From contig JAGAON010000008.1 of assembly GCA_017623655.1 (NCBI GenBank), positions 1 through 64,000 of the forward strand: a stretch of 64,000 bases of DNA, written 5' to 3'. The notes below the pieces were generated by a model. The model was not told where the DNA came from and did no database searches. It was given only the letters and a program-made list of their open reading frames with translations. This DNA comes from Prevotella sp. (GTDB lineage: Bacteria; Bacteroidota; Bacteroidia; Bacteroidales; Bacteroidaceae). This document shows positions 18,179 through 27,460 of this stretch, in pieces (the stretch's first letter is position 1; each line of letters begins with the position of its first letter). A program made the translations under genes and the position numbers.

Positions 18179-18260
18179 AAAGCCACGGACCGACAAGCTG
18201 CGCATGATGCGGCGTAACCCAAACAAACTAACGTCTAAACGACAAAATACCAAAACAACT

Positions 18261-19601
18261 ATGAAGACAATATGCTTATATTTTGAGATTCACCAGATAA
18301 TCCACCTCAAGCGTTACCGTTTCTTTGACATCGGCACAGACCATTATTATTACGATGACTACGAGAACGAGCGCAGCATCAACTACATAACCGAGCATTC
18401 CTATATGCCTGCGCTCAACACTCTGCAAGAGATGATACAGCAGCACGGGGACTATTTCCGCGTGGCGTTCTCCCTTTCCGGTGTCGGCATGGAGCAGCTG
18501 GAGCTGCACGCCCCGCAGGTAATAGAGAAGTTGCAGGAACTCAACGAGACGGGATGCGTGGAATTTCTCACAGAACCGTACTCACACGGCCTTGCGGGCC
18601 TGGCCAACGAGGAGAGCTTCAAGCGCGACATAGAGAAGATGTCAGACAAGATAGAGCAGTATTTCGGCAAGCGTCCTACCGTGATGCGCAACTCCTCGCT
18701 GATATACACCGACGAAATCGGCGCACAGGTTGCCGCCTTAGGCTACAAGGGCATGCTGACAGAAGGCGCGAAACAGGTATTGGGTTGGAAGTCGCCGCAC
18801 TTCGTTTACAACTGCAATATGGCTCCGGGGCTGAAACTGTTGCTGCGTGACGTGAGCGCTTCCGACGACATATCACTGCGCTTCAGCGACTCTTCATGGT
18901 CCGGATACCCACTGTTTGCCGACACCTACATCAACAACATTGCCTCATGCCCCGAAAGCGAACAGGTGGTAAACATATTCATGGAGCTGTCAGCCCTCGG
19001 CATAGCGCAACCGCTGTCAAGCAACATTCTTGAATTCATAAAGGCACTTCCTGTCTGCGCCAAGGCTGCGGGACTGGAGTTCCTGACACCGGGCGAGGTT
19101 GTGGACAAGTACCCGAGCGTAGGCGCGATAGACGTGCCCGACACCTTGTCATGGGTGGATGAGGAGCGCGACTGCTCCGTATGGCTCGGCAACCAGATGC
19201 AGCGCGAGGCGTTCAACAAACTGTACAGCGTTGCCGACAGGCTGCTGATAGCGAAAGACCCGCGCCTCCTCCAAGACTGGGACTACTTGCAGGCGTCAAA
19301 CAATTTCAGGTTTATGACAACCAAGCCGAGCAACAACGGCATAGACCGCGGCATCTACGACGGGCCGTTTGACGCTTTCACCAACTACATGAACATCCTC
19401 GGCGACTTCATTAGCCGCGTGCGCTCAATCTACGGAGGCATAGAGAATGAGGAGCTGGAGAACATGCTTACCACCATTACCAACCAAGGTAAGGAGATAG
19501 AGGCGAAGAACAAGGAGATACAACGCCTGCAAACAAGACTCTCCAAGCTGGAAGCAAAACCGGCAAAGAAGACAGCCACGAAGAAAGAGGCAAAGGCGTA
19601 A
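18261..19601 (+). CDS. GH57 family alpha-amylase-like enzyme
   Basis: The start at 18261 (MKTICLYFEIHQ) is chosen because the longer frame from 18066 lies inside the GT4 gene. The 446-residue protein has the GH57 opening (YFEIHQIIHLKRYRFFDIG) and later motifs VEFLTEPYSHGLAGL and KRPTVMRNSSLIYTDEIG. It would hydrolyse or transfer alpha-1,4-glucans in the cytoplasm. The C-terminal 55 residues form a predicted coiled coil (GKEIEAKNKEIQRLQTRL) with a Lys/Ala-rich tail, which may mediate complex formation with the other glycogen enzymes. Confidence 0.92.
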   Translation: MKTICLYFEIHQIIHLKRYRFFDIGTDHYYYDDYENERSINYITEHSYMPALNTLQEMIQQHGDYFRVAFSLSGVGMEQLELHAPQVIEKLQELNETGCVEFLTEPYSHGLAGLANEESFKRDIEKMSDKIEQYFGKRPTVMRNSSLIYTDEIGAQVAALGYKGMLTEGAKQVLGWKSPHFVYNCNMAPGLKLLLRDVSASDDISLRFSDSSWSGYPLFADTYINNIASCPESEQVVNIFMELSALGIAQPLSSNILEFIKALPVCAKAAGLEFLTPGEVVDKYPSVGAIDVPDTLSWVDEERDCSVWLGNQMQREAFNKLYSVADRLLIAKDPRLLQDWDYLQASNNFRFMTTKPSNNGIDRGIYDGPFDAFTNYMNILGDFISRVRSIYGGIENEELENMLTTITNQGKEIEAKNKEIQRLQTRLSKLEAKPAKKTATKKEAKA

Positions 19602-19700
19602 GTCATGTGGCACGCAACAATTAGCGCGGGTTCGGGAAGTGTCTGCAAGCCTGTTTATAACTCTTTGGCTATCAACGGCAAAGGATAGCGAATGTAATTT

Positions 19701-19800
19701 GCGCCTGATTACCTTGTAAACAGCACCTGATTACCTTGTAAACAGCACCTGATTACAGCGTGATTTGCACCTGATTACAAGGTGAACAGCACCCTTTTGC
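19701..19800. repeat. Family A array, rearranged copy
   Basis: Four or five partial units built on CACCTGATTAC and GTAAACAGCACC stand in direct and inverted order and end in CAGCACCCTTTTGC. Unlike other copies it is mostly direct repeats rather than one clean palindrome. It follows the GH57 gene. Confidence 0.75.
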
Positions 19801-19883
19801 CAGAGATGCAGCATCACCGGCTTCGCCAAGCTCACGTTAACCGCGAACCTACATAGACAGAACACCTATTGTAAGAACATCAG

Positions 19884-19946
19884 AATCTCACAGCCATCAG
19901 TATCAGACTCAAGCTTGTTCACACTGACGGTTGTGAGATTTTTCTA
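19884..19946 (+). terminator. Terminator-like hairpin after the glycogen cluster
   Basis: AATCTCACAGCCATCAGT (19884-19901) pairs with ACTGACGGTTGTGAGATT (19923-19940), with one mismatch region, and is followed by a T run. It is 283 bases after the GH57 stop and 33 before the next ATG, so it could also act as an attenuator of the peptidase gene. Confidence 0.7.
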
Positions 19947-19979
19947 TTTTCCACACACAAAACCATCAACTTTCCAAAT

Positions 19980-22091
19980 ATGCAGCGTCTATTATCAACT
20001 TTCATTCTGATATTGATTACATCAACCACGGCACTGCACGCGCAAGGCACGGCGGACGACTATAACCGCGCTTACGCATTGCAGAAGAAGTACAGCGGCA
20101 GAAACTGCTACTACACCAACGCCAATCCACGGTGGCAACAGGACTCGCACACCTTCTGGTATATAAGAAACACCGCTGACGGCGACGTGCTTGTCACGGT
20201 TGACGCGGACAGACTGCAAGAAACGGTGGAGACGGACAAGGGCAAGATAGACGCCAGACTGAAAGAGGAAAGAGACAGGCAGCCGCGTCCGGGCACGCGC
20301 CACTGGATGGAGGTGGATGACGAGAAAGGCAACGCCCCCGTACCTTCTCCAGACGGCAAGTGGCTCGCTTTCATCAAAAACGACAACATATACATACGCG
20401 ACAAGGAGGGGAAAGAGGAGCGGCAGCTGTCCGTTGACGGGACACAGGGAAACTATTACAGCAGCTATATACAATGGTCGCCGGACGGACGGTATGTCGC
20501 TTCATGCCGCATACGCCCTGCTGAAAAGCGTTATGTATATTATGTGGAGTCGTCACCGGCTGACCAACTGCAACCGAAGCTCCACAAACAGGAATACGCA
20601 AAGCCCGGCGACGAGCTGCGCTTCAAAGTGCCTTGCATATACAGTGCGGACGGGAAGAAGAAGATTATACCCGACATCTCGTTGTTTAACCGTCAGTATG
20701 ACATCTACGGTCCCCGCTGGGAGGAGGACGGAAAGCGGATAACCTTTGAATACAACCAGCGCGGACATCAGGTGTATCGCCTGCTTGAAATGAGTGCTGA
20801 GGACGGGACGGTGCGCTGCATTGCAGAAGAAAAAAGCGACAAGTACGTGTGCTACAACCGCATCTTCCGCCATTTCCTGAAAGGCGGGGAGCAGATTATA
20901 TGGAGCAGCGAACGTGACAACTACAACCACCTTTACCTGTTGAACCGCAAGGACGGCCGTGTGGCAAGACAGATAACAAAAGGTGAGTGGTACGTAAGGG
21001 AGATACTGAAAGTTGACGAGCAGTCACAACAGATATACTTCTCTGCCAACGGTGTCAACAAGACGGAAGACCCGTACCTTATACACTATTACCGCATCGG
21101 CTTTGACGGCAAGGGAATGACGTGTCTCACACCGGAAGAGGGCACCCATAAGGCGTGGTTCTCGAATGACATGAAGTATCTTGTTGACCAATACTCGTCC
21201 ATTGACAAAGCCCCCGTCACCGTGTTACGCAGCGCAGACGACGGAAAAGTGCTCATGACACTTGACAAGGCGGACATAAGCAGGCTCACGGCGGAGGGAT
21301 GGAAAGCGCCGGAAGCCTTTGCGGCACCGGGGCGTGACGGCAAGACCATGATGTACGGACTGATACAACGACCGTCAAACTTTGACCCGACAAGGAAATA
21401 TCCCGTCATAGAGTACATCTACCAAGGGCCGGGAGACCAGTATGTTCCCAAGCGTTTCACGCCTTACAACTGGTGGATGACATCGCTCTCAGAACTTGGC
21501 TTCATCGTTGTCATGGTCGATGGACTCGGCACTTCATTCCGCAGCCGCAGCTTCGAGAACTTCTGTTACAAGAACCTCGGAGACGCAGGCATACCCGATC
21601 ACATAGCGTGGATAAAGGCCGCAGGCGAGAAATACCCGTATATGGACATGGACAGGGTGGGAATCTACGGCTGTTCGGCAGGCGGACAGGAAAGCCTCTC
21701 CGCCCTACTCCACTACCCGGAGTTCTACAAATGCGCTTACAGTGCCTGCGGATGCCACGACAACCGCATGGACAAGATATGGTGGAACGAGCAATGGATG
21801 GGCTATCCCGTTGACGAACACTATGCCGAGAGCTCCAATGTGGAGAACGCACACCTGCTGCGCCGACCGCTGATGCTTGTCGTCGGGGAGATGGACGACA
21901 ACGTTGACCCCGCCTCCACCATGCAGGTTGCCAACGCACTGATAAAGGCTGACAAGGATTTTGAGCTGGTTGTCATACCCGGAGCGCGGCATACCATGGG
22001 GGAAAGCTACGGAGAACACAAGCGGTATGACTTCTTCGTGAAGCACCTCTTGGGCGTAACCCCTCCCAAATGGGAAGACATAAGAAAGTGA
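19980..22091 (+). CDS. S9 family dipeptidyl-peptidase (DPP IV type)
   Basis: A signal peptide (TSTTALHAQ end) precedes a DPP IV beta-propeller (about 60-430; blades with SPDGKWLAF, SPDGRYVAS) and an alpha/beta-hydrolase domain. The triad is complete: Ser566 in YGCSAGGQES, Asp639 in EMDDNVDP and His671 in GARHTMGE. Length (703) matches bacterial DPP IV/PTP enzymes. It should release dipeptides or tripeptides, typically after Pro or Ala, in the periplasm as part of peptide nutrition. Confidence 0.93.
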   Translation: MQRLLSTFILILITSTTALHAQGTADDYNRAYALQKKYSGRNCYYTNANPRWQQDSHTFWYIRNTADGDVLVTVDADRLQETVETDKGKIDARLKEERDRQPRPGTRHWMEVDDEKGNAPVPSPDGKWLAFIKNDNIYIRDKEGKEERQLSVDGTQGNYYSSYIQWSPDGRYVASCRIRPAEKRYVYYVESSPADQLQPKLHKQEYAKPGDELRFKVPCIYSADGKKKIIPDISLFNRQYDIYGPRWEEDGKRITFEYNQRGHQVYRLLEMSAEDGTVRCIAEEKSDKYVCYNRIFRHFLKGGEQIIWSSERDNYNHLYLLNRKDGRVARQITKGEWYVREILKVDEQSQQIYFSANGVNKTEDPYLIHYYRIGFDGKGMTCLTPEEGTHKAWFSNDMKYLVDQYSSIDKAPVTVLRSADDGKVLMTLDKADISRLTAEGWKAPEAFAAPGRDGKTMMYGLIQRPSNFDPTRKYPVIEYIYQGPGDQYVPKRFTPYNWWMTSLSELGFIVVMVDGLGTSFRSRSFENFCYKNLGDAGIPDHIAWIKAAGEKYPYMDMDRVGIYGCSAGGQESLSALLHYPEFYKCAYSACGCHDNRMDKIWWNEQWMGYPVDEHYAESSNVENAHLLRRPLMLVVGEMDDNVDPASTMQVANALIKADKDFELVVIPGARHTMGESYGEHKRYDFFVKHLLGVTPPKWEDIRK

Positions 22092-22107
22092 AAATAGCAT
22101 AATTTAT

Positions 22108-22138
22108 TTGCCCGAACGAAGTATTTGATGTAACTTTG
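22108..22138 (+). promoter_or_regulatory. Promoter of the GH28-COG0523 pair
   Basis: TAACTTTG at 22131-22138 follows TTG at 22108-22110 with 20 bases between. The leader to the GH28 start is about 30 nt. Confidence 0.8.
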
Positions 22139-22173
22139 CATCACAACAAGCAACATACTGACTGACAAAACTC

Positions 22174-23553
22174 ATGAGAAAAGCGTTATCAACAATCATT
22201 CTCTGCGCAATAATCATGGCCGTACAGGCCGCTGATTACGCCGGTTATTACCAAGGACTGCCCATAGAACTCAAACAGCCCGAGACACCGGTCATAAATG
22301 ACAGGCGAGTATCAATAGCAGATTTCGGCGCAACCGGTGACGGACAGACGTTGTGCACGGACGCAATACAGAAGGCGATAGACACACTTGCCGGGCAAGG
22401 CGGCGGACACGTGGATGTGCCGGCAGGCATCTGGCTCACGGCTCCGTTCAAACTCAAGTCCGGCATAGACCTTCATCTTGCGCAAAACGCCGTCATCCAG
22501 CTTACGGAAGACCGCAGCCTGCACACGAAACCGGGAGAGAAGAAAGCCGTGTTCGCCATCACCGCCTCCAAAGCCCACGACATATCGATAACCGGAAAGG
22601 GCATAATCGACGGCAACGGAGAGTTCTGGCGCGCGGTGAAAAGAGGCAAACAGAGCGATGTCGAGTGGAGAGAATACCTCGAACTCGGCGGTACCGTGAC
22701 GGAAAAGGGCGACCTTTGGTACCCTTTCAACCTCAAACATCAGGGCAACATAGCCCCCACCATGGAACAACAGGAAAAGATGCGCGTCAACATGATACGC
22801 TTCACCGACTGCCAACGGGTAATGGTACAAGGCGTAACACTGCAAAATTCGCCCAAGTTCCACCTCACTCCAAACGACTGTCAGGACGTAATCATTGACG
22901 GAGTGACAGTACGCTGCCCATGGAACGCACAGAACGGCGACGCTATCGACATCGGAACCTGCCAGCGTGTGCTAATCATCAACAACACCATCGACTGCGG
23001 CGACGACGGCATCTGCATGAAAGGCGCGACAGGTGACGAGTCACTCAGGCACAAACCATGCGAGGACATCCTCATAACCAACAACACCGTGTTCCACGGA
23101 CACGGCGGCTTCGTCATCGGCTCAGAGTTCAGCGCGGGTATGTACAAAATCGTAGTGTGCGACAATACCTTCTCCGGCACAGACACAGGACTGCGTTTCA
23201 AAAGCGCAACCGGCCGCGGAGGCAAGACGGGAGACATATACTGCTACAACATAAACATGACTGACATCAAGGGAGAAGCCATCATATTCGAGACTTCATA
23301 CGCCGACAAGGCGGTGTCAGGCACAACAGGTCCGGCCGCAGGAACCAAGTGGATGCCGGAGTTCAAGGACATACATATATACAACATAACGTGCAACGGA
23401 GCCAAGACCGGCATCAAGGCGAAAGGTGCGGAAGGCATGATACACGACATAGACATAAGCAACTCCACCATATTCTACACCCGCACCGCGACTGATATAG
23501 ACAGCACGTGCGACGTAAAACTAAGAGACGTAAAACTAATAACATACAAATGA
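22174..23553 (+). CDS. GH28 polygalacturonase-like glycosidase
   Basis: The 459-residue secreted protein (signal MRKALSTIILCAIIMAVQA) is a right-handed beta-helix of the GH28 family. The Asp cluster lies in DCGDDGICMKG (residues 274-284), followed by HGHGGFVIGSE with the catalytic-site His and the conserved R-x-K in LRFKSATG. GH28 enzymes hydrolyse galacturonan or rhamnogalacturonan of pectin. No SusC/D pair is nearby, so it would act as an orphan periplasmic or surface exo-enzyme. Its last bases overlap the next gene (ATGA). Confidence 0.93.
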   Translation: MRKALSTIILCAIIMAVQAADYAGYYQGLPIELKQPETPVINDRRVSIADFGATGDGQTLCTDAIQKAIDTLAGQGGGHVDVPAGIWLTAPFKLKSGIDLHLAQNAVIQLTEDRSLHTKPGEKKAVFAITASKAHDISITGKGIIDGNGEFWRAVKRGKQSDVEWREYLELGGTVTEKGDLWYPFNLKHQGNIAPTMEQQEKMRVNMIRFTDCQRVMVQGVTLQNSPKFHLTPNDCQDVIIDGVTVRCPWNAQNGDAIDIGTCQRVLIINNTIDCGDDGICMKGATGDESLRHKPCEDILITNNTVFHGHGGFVIGSEFSAGMYKIVVCDNTFSGTDTGLRFKSATGRGGKTGDIYCYNINMTDIKGEAIIFETSYADKAVSGTTGPAAGTKWMPEFKDIHIYNITCNGAKTGIKAKGAEGMIHDIDISNSTIFYTRTATDIDSTCDVKLRDVKLITYK

Positions 23554-24845
23554 ATACACAACCCAATACCTGTCAACGGCAGGAAATCCCCGTCCTGCTG
23601 CTCACCGGCTACCTCGGCAGCGGCAAGACAACACTTCTCAACCGCATTCTCACCAACGAGAAAGGCATCAAGTTCGCAGTCATCGTCAACGACATAGGCG
23701 AGGTTAACATCGACGCCGACCTCATACAGCAAGGCGGAATAGTGGGACAAAAGGACGATTCTCTCGTCGCTTTGCAGAACGGCTGCATCTGCTGCACGCT
23801 GAAAATGGACCTCATCGAGCAGATTAACGACATCACAAAGCTGCAACGTTTCGACTACATCGTCATCGAGGCAAGCGGTATATGCGAACCGGCACCCATC
23901 GCCCAGACCATCTGTTCCATCCCCTCAATGGGCGAACAGTACTGCACAGGAACGACACCGAAGCTCGACTGCATCGTAACCGTGGTTGACGCCCTCCGCA
24001 TGAAAGACGAGTTCGCCTGCGGCAAGAGCCTCATCGGCAGCAAGATAGAAGAGGAAGACATAGAGAACCTTGTCATACAGCAGATAGAGTTCTGCAACAT
24101 CGTGCTGCTCAACAAGGCCTCCGAGGTAACGCCGGAGGAGCTGCAATACGTCCGTGAGGTGGTACATACGCTGCAACCAAAGGCTGAAATCATAGAATGT
24201 GACTACGGTAACGTGGAGTTCGACAAGATACTCGGCACCGGAATGTTCGACTTCGACTCTGTGGCGACATCCGCCGCATGGATAAAGGAGATTGAACAGC
24301 ATCACGGGGACGAGGAAGAGGAGCACGGACACCATCACCATCACGACGAGGAACACCATCACCACCACCATGACGAGGAGGAGCATGAGGAGCACTGCCA
24401 CCACCATCACGGCGGAGAATGCACCTGCGGACACCATCACCACCACCATCATGGCGAGGGAGAAGCCGAGGAATACGGCATAGGCACCTTCGTTTACTAT
24501 GCCCGCAAGCCGTTTGACATAACCCTTTTCGATGATTTCCTCGCCCGCCGGTGGCCGAAAAACATCATCCGCGCCAAAGGATTGTGCTGGTTTGTGGATC
24601 AGCCGCAGCTATGCTATATATTCGAACAGGCCGGCCGTCAGGTGAAGTTGCAGAACGCCGGACAGTGGTATGCCACCATGCCGGAAGAAGAACTGCGGCA
24701 GTTCCGTATCGACAACCCCGGCGTTAACCGTGACTGGGACGACCAATACGGCGACCGTATGCAGAAACTCGTCTTCATCGGGCAGAAACTTGACAAGGAA
24801 GCCATCACCAAAGAGCTGGACTCCTGTCTGGTTGACCTTGCGTAA
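23550..24845 (+). CDS. COG0523 (CobW-type) GTPase with long His-rich metal-binding insert
   Basis: The protein (431 residues) has Walker A GYLGSGKTTL, the metal-site motif GCICCTL, a Walker B/switch region (YIVIEASGICEPAPI) and the CobW C-terminal domain. Between the domains (about residues 250-312) lies a run dominated by His, Asp and Glu with over 25 His and a CTCGHHHH segment. COG0523 proteins are zinc or cobalt metallochaperones induced by metal shortage. The start at 23550 overlaps the GH28 stop by 4 bases, so an in-frame start at 23508 is less likely. No Zur-type operator was recognised. Confidence 0.93.
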   Translation: MNTQPNTCQRQEIPVLLLTGYLGSGKTTLLNRILTNEKGIKFAVIVNDIGEVNIDADLIQQGGIVGQKDDSLVALQNGCICCTLKMDLIEQINDITKLQRFDYIVIEASGICEPAPIAQTICSIPSMGEQYCTGTTPKLDCIVTVVDALRMKDEFACGKSLIGSKIEEEDIENLVIQQIEFCNIVLLNKASEVTPEELQYVREVVHTLQPKAEIIECDYGNVEFDKILGTGMFDFDSVATSAAWIKEIEQHHGDEEEEHGHHHHHDEEHHHHHHDEEEHEEHCHHHHGGECTCGHHHHHHHGEGEAEEYGIGTFVYYARKPFDITLFDDFLARRWPKNIIRAKGLCWFVDQPQLCYIFEQAGRQVKLQNAGQWYATMPEEELRQFRIDNPGVNRDWDDQYGDRMQKLVFIGQKLDKEAITKELDSCLVDLA

Positions 24846-24962
24846 GGACGGCGGGATGCAGCGGTAAGAACGGCAACAAGGCATATCACACAACAGGCTT
24901 TAATACACTAAGGCACAAAATGTTACATTCATCACTCGCTTATCCGCAAACAAGCGAGAAGT

Positions 24963-25044
24963 AAAAGGGTGCTGATTACATTGCAAAAGAGGCCCTTTTA
25001 CAATGTAATCAGCACCCTTTCACCGTATAAACAGCACCCTTTTG
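24963..25044. repeat. Family A palindrome
   Basis: AAAGGGTGCTGATTACATTG (24964-24983) is inverted at 25001-25020 with a nearly self-complementary centre. A truncated extra unit (AACAGCACCCTTTTGC) follows. It lies about 120 bases after the COG0523 gene. Confidence 0.85.
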
Positions 25045-25085
25045 CGAGGGAATAAGGTAAGCATCATAATACTGCGGCCTGACGA

Positions 25086-25397
25086 TGAACCCCGAAGGGG
25101 TGAAATAACACAGCACAGGGCGTGAGCCCTGTGTTACGATGGGTACGCGAAAACAGTATTGGCACCCCGTAGCCGGCAGGCGAGGAATGCGAAGCATGAC
25201 GAGGGGTGTAAATTAAAACGAAAATGAGAGTATAAGAACGGTTACATAATAAAAAGCGAAAAGGGTGTCAACACCCCTCGTCGCCCTCCGGGCTTCTCGC
25301 CTACCGGCTTCGGGGTGCCAATAGTTTTGTTCGCCCAATGACACAATACCCAGCGCTTACGCACTGGGCTGTGTTATGTCACCCCTTCGGGGTTCGC
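25086..25397. repeat. Family D large palindrome, copy 1
   Basis: The outer arms GAACCCCGAAGGGGTG (25087-25102) and CACCCCTTCGGGGTTCG (25380-25396) are inverted. Inside them are inverted ACAGGGCGTGAGCCCTGTG and CCCAGCGCTTACGCACTGGG blocks, then GCACCCCGTAGCCGG opposite CCGGCTTCGGGGTGC, around an AT-rich centre near 25240. The whole unit is an imperfect palindrome of about 310 bases without a long ORF. A shorter relative lies at 61042-61203. Confidence 0.8.
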
Positions 25398-25469
25398 CGC
25401 ACTAACACGCCCTATCCTATAATATAAAGCCCACATTTCAGGGTCTAATCTCCACATCATGCCACACAC

Positions 25470-26702
25470 ATGACAAACGAACAATACATACTCCGTAACC
25501 GCGAGGCGGACATACGCACTCTGGCATTGAAGAAAACGCCGGAAGGCGTTGACCCGCTGTGGTGCCTGCGCCAGATAGAGGGCTACCAACTGGCAAAGAA
25601 GAAACTGCCGGAATGGGCCGCCACCGACGGTCTTTGGTTTCCTCCCCGCCTCTCCATGGAGCAGTGCTCAAGCGAGTCCACCGCACGATACAAGCAGGAG
25701 ACGGTACAACGTTTGATGCAGGGACAAAAGCCCGGAGTGTTCGTTGACCTCACAGGCGGCTTCGGAGTGGATTTCAGCTATATGGCACGTGGTTTCCAAA
25801 CAGCCGTCTATGTGGAGAGACAGGAAGAACTTTGCCGCACGGCCGGCCACAATATGCGCCTCCTCGGACTGGACAACGTGACGACGGTAAACGCCGACAG
25901 CACCGCATACATAGACTGCCTTGACCGTGCGGACATAATATATGCCGACCCGGCACGCCGTAACACCGCCGGCAGGAAGACCGTGGCGATAGAAGACTGC
26001 ACACCCGACATCGGCGCCTTGCAACACAAAATACTCGCAAAGTCACGCTATGCCATAATCAAACTGTCACCCATGCTCGACATAACGCAGGCTCTGCGCA
26101 CACTGACCAACGTCCGTGAGATACACGTTGTCAGCGTGAAAGGCGAATGCAAGGAACTGCTCTGCGTCTTGTCGGCATCAAACGACACTGCCGCCACAAC
26201 CTGCCACTGCGTAAATCTCGGAACAACCGACAAGCCTTTCTCCTGTGTTTACGGCAGCAACACGGCGGTAAGCATACTCCCTCCCGACACGCCGCTTGCG
26301 GGAAAACTGCTGTTTGAGCCTAACGCCAGCATACTGAAAGCGGGTGTGCAGGACGCTTTCGCCGCCGAATACAGGCTCAGCAAGCTGCACCCCATGAGCA
26401 ACCTCTACGTCAGTGACACCGAACCGCAGGCGGAGGACTTATCCGTCAGGCCACCGGCACGGATATTCCGCATCATGGAGACCGGCGACTTCTCCAAGAG
26501 TTCGCTGAAAACACTGCTGCACGGTTGCGGCAAGGGCAACATCACCATACGCAACTTCCCCTCCACTGTGGCGGAACTCCGCAAACGGCTGCGGCTGAAA
26601 GAGGGCGGGGACGACTATTTCTTCGCCACCACCATGCAGTCAGGCAGGCACGTGTTGATAAAATGCAAAACTTTCATAAACGGCAAAAACATAAACGCCT
26701 GA
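25470..26702 (+). CDS. PG_1098-type class I SAM methyltransferase (THUMP-like)
   Basis: The 410-residue protein has an N-terminal helical part, a Rossmann methyltransferase core with motif I FVDLTGGFGVDFSYMA and the active-site-like DIIYADPARRN, then a ferredoxin-like/THUMP-like C-terminus (HPMSNLYVSD, RIFRIMETGDFSKSSLK). This domain order matches the Bacteroidetes family typified by PG_1098. The DPARR motif suggests an RNA- or base-directed enzyme. The substrate is unknown. It stands alone between a family D repeat and the cupin gene. Confidence 0.85.
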   Translation: MTNEQYILRNREADIRTLALKKTPEGVDPLWCLRQIEGYQLAKKKLPEWAATDGLWFPPRLSMEQCSSESTARYKQETVQRLMQGQKPGVFVDLTGGFGVDFSYMARGFQTAVYVERQEELCRTAGHNMRLLGLDNVTTVNADSTAYIDCLDRADIIYADPARRNTAGRKTVAIEDCTPDIGALQHKILAKSRYAIIKLSPMLDITQALRTLTNVREIHVVSVKGECKELLCVLSASNDTAATTCHCVNLGTTDKPFSCVYGSNTAVSILPPDTPLAGKLLFEPNASILKAGVQDAFAAEYRLSKLHPMSNLYVSDTEPQAEDLSVRPPARIFRIMETGDFSKSSLKTLLHGCGKGNITIRNFPSTVAELRKRLRLKEGGDDYFFATTMQSGRHVLIKCKTFINGKNINA

Positions 26703-26752
26703 TTGCCAGCAATGGTTACCAACGGGTAACTTGCCGACCGGAAGGTACGTTC

Positions 26753-26783
26753 TTGCACAATACACTGATTCATAGTACCTTTG
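26753..26783 (+). promoter_or_regulatory. Promoter of the cupin gene
   Basis: TACCTTTG at 26776-26783 follows TTG at 26753-26755 with 20 bases between. Confidence 0.8.
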
Positions 26784-26815
26784 CACTCGGATTAATAACA
26801 TAAAAGACAAGAACT

Positions 26816-27205
26816 ATGAATCAAATCGAATTGAAAAGGAACGGTAACGGTTACAGCGTTGCCACGGTAGGTAATCCAGCCGCTTTTGAAGGCAAGGCGT
26901 TTGTAAAGGAAGTAATGGGCACAACGTCAATGGAGGTGTCTTTCGGCTCGCTGGCGGAGGGACAGGCCGTGCCATTCTTCCACAAACACAAGCAGAACGA
27001 GGAGCTTTACATCGTGATAAGCGGCCAAGGCGTATTCACGCTGGACGGGGAAGACGTGGAAGTGGAAGCCGGCAGCATCGTGCGCGTTGCGCCATCAGTA
27101 AGCCGCTGCAACCGCAACACGGGCAAAGAGCCTCTCGTCTATATCTGCATACAGGCCAAAGACGGCTCACTGAAGCAGTCGGTGGCAGAGGATGCTGTCA
27201 TCTGA
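26816..27205 (+). CDS. Small cupin-domain protein
   Basis: A single cupin fold of 129 residues. Motif 1 is recognisable in FHKHKQNEELYIVISGQG (H-x-H...E) and motif 2 in VEAGSIVRVAPSVSR, where the usual His is replaced by Ser/Arg. It could bind a metal through the first motif only. Such proteins act as sugar isomerase-like or sensory proteins; no substrate can be inferred. It precedes an HxlR regulator, which may control it, although a repeat of 220 bases separates them. Confidence 0.8.
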   Translation: MNQIELKRNGNGYSVATVGNPAAFEGKAFVKEVMGTTSMEVSFGSLAEGQAVPFFHKHKQNEELYIVISGQGVFTLDGEDVEVEAGSIVRVAPSVSRCNRNTGKEPLVYICIQAKDGSLKQSVAEDAVI

Positions 27206-27208
27206 ATA

Positions 27209-27428
27209 TGGAAGTTATCGGAAGTTAAGGGAATTTATGCGGCTGATGCGCATGAAGTTAACGGACAAATGTAGGGACGCACCTTGGTGCGTCCGCTACG
27301 TTGTGCGATGCTGCGGACGCACCAAGGTGCGTCCCTACAAACGTCACTAAACTCCTATGTCTTGTCCGTTAACTCCCGATAACGCCACGACATAGCCATA
27401 ACTCCCGTATAACCCCTTCTTGACGCAC
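27209..27428. repeat. Family F composite repeat, copy 2, with inserted family B
   Basis: The arms GAAGTTAACGGACAA (27253-27267) and TTGTCCGTTAACT (27363-27375) correspond to those of the copy at 11727-11912. The right boundary again ends in TTGACGCAC. The centre differs completely and contains a complete family B palindrome, so one repeat appears to have entered the other. Confidence 0.7.
27271..27339. repeat. Family B palindrome, copy 1
   Basis: GTAGGGACGCACCTTGGTG (27271-27289) is inverted at the right end (CACCAAGGTGCGTCCCTAC, to 27338). Each arm is itself palindromic around CACCTTGGTG. Other copies are at 37555-37643 and 45767-45841. Confidence 0.85.
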
Positions 27429-27460
27429 ATTCATCTCATAAAACAATAATTACAAACCGT

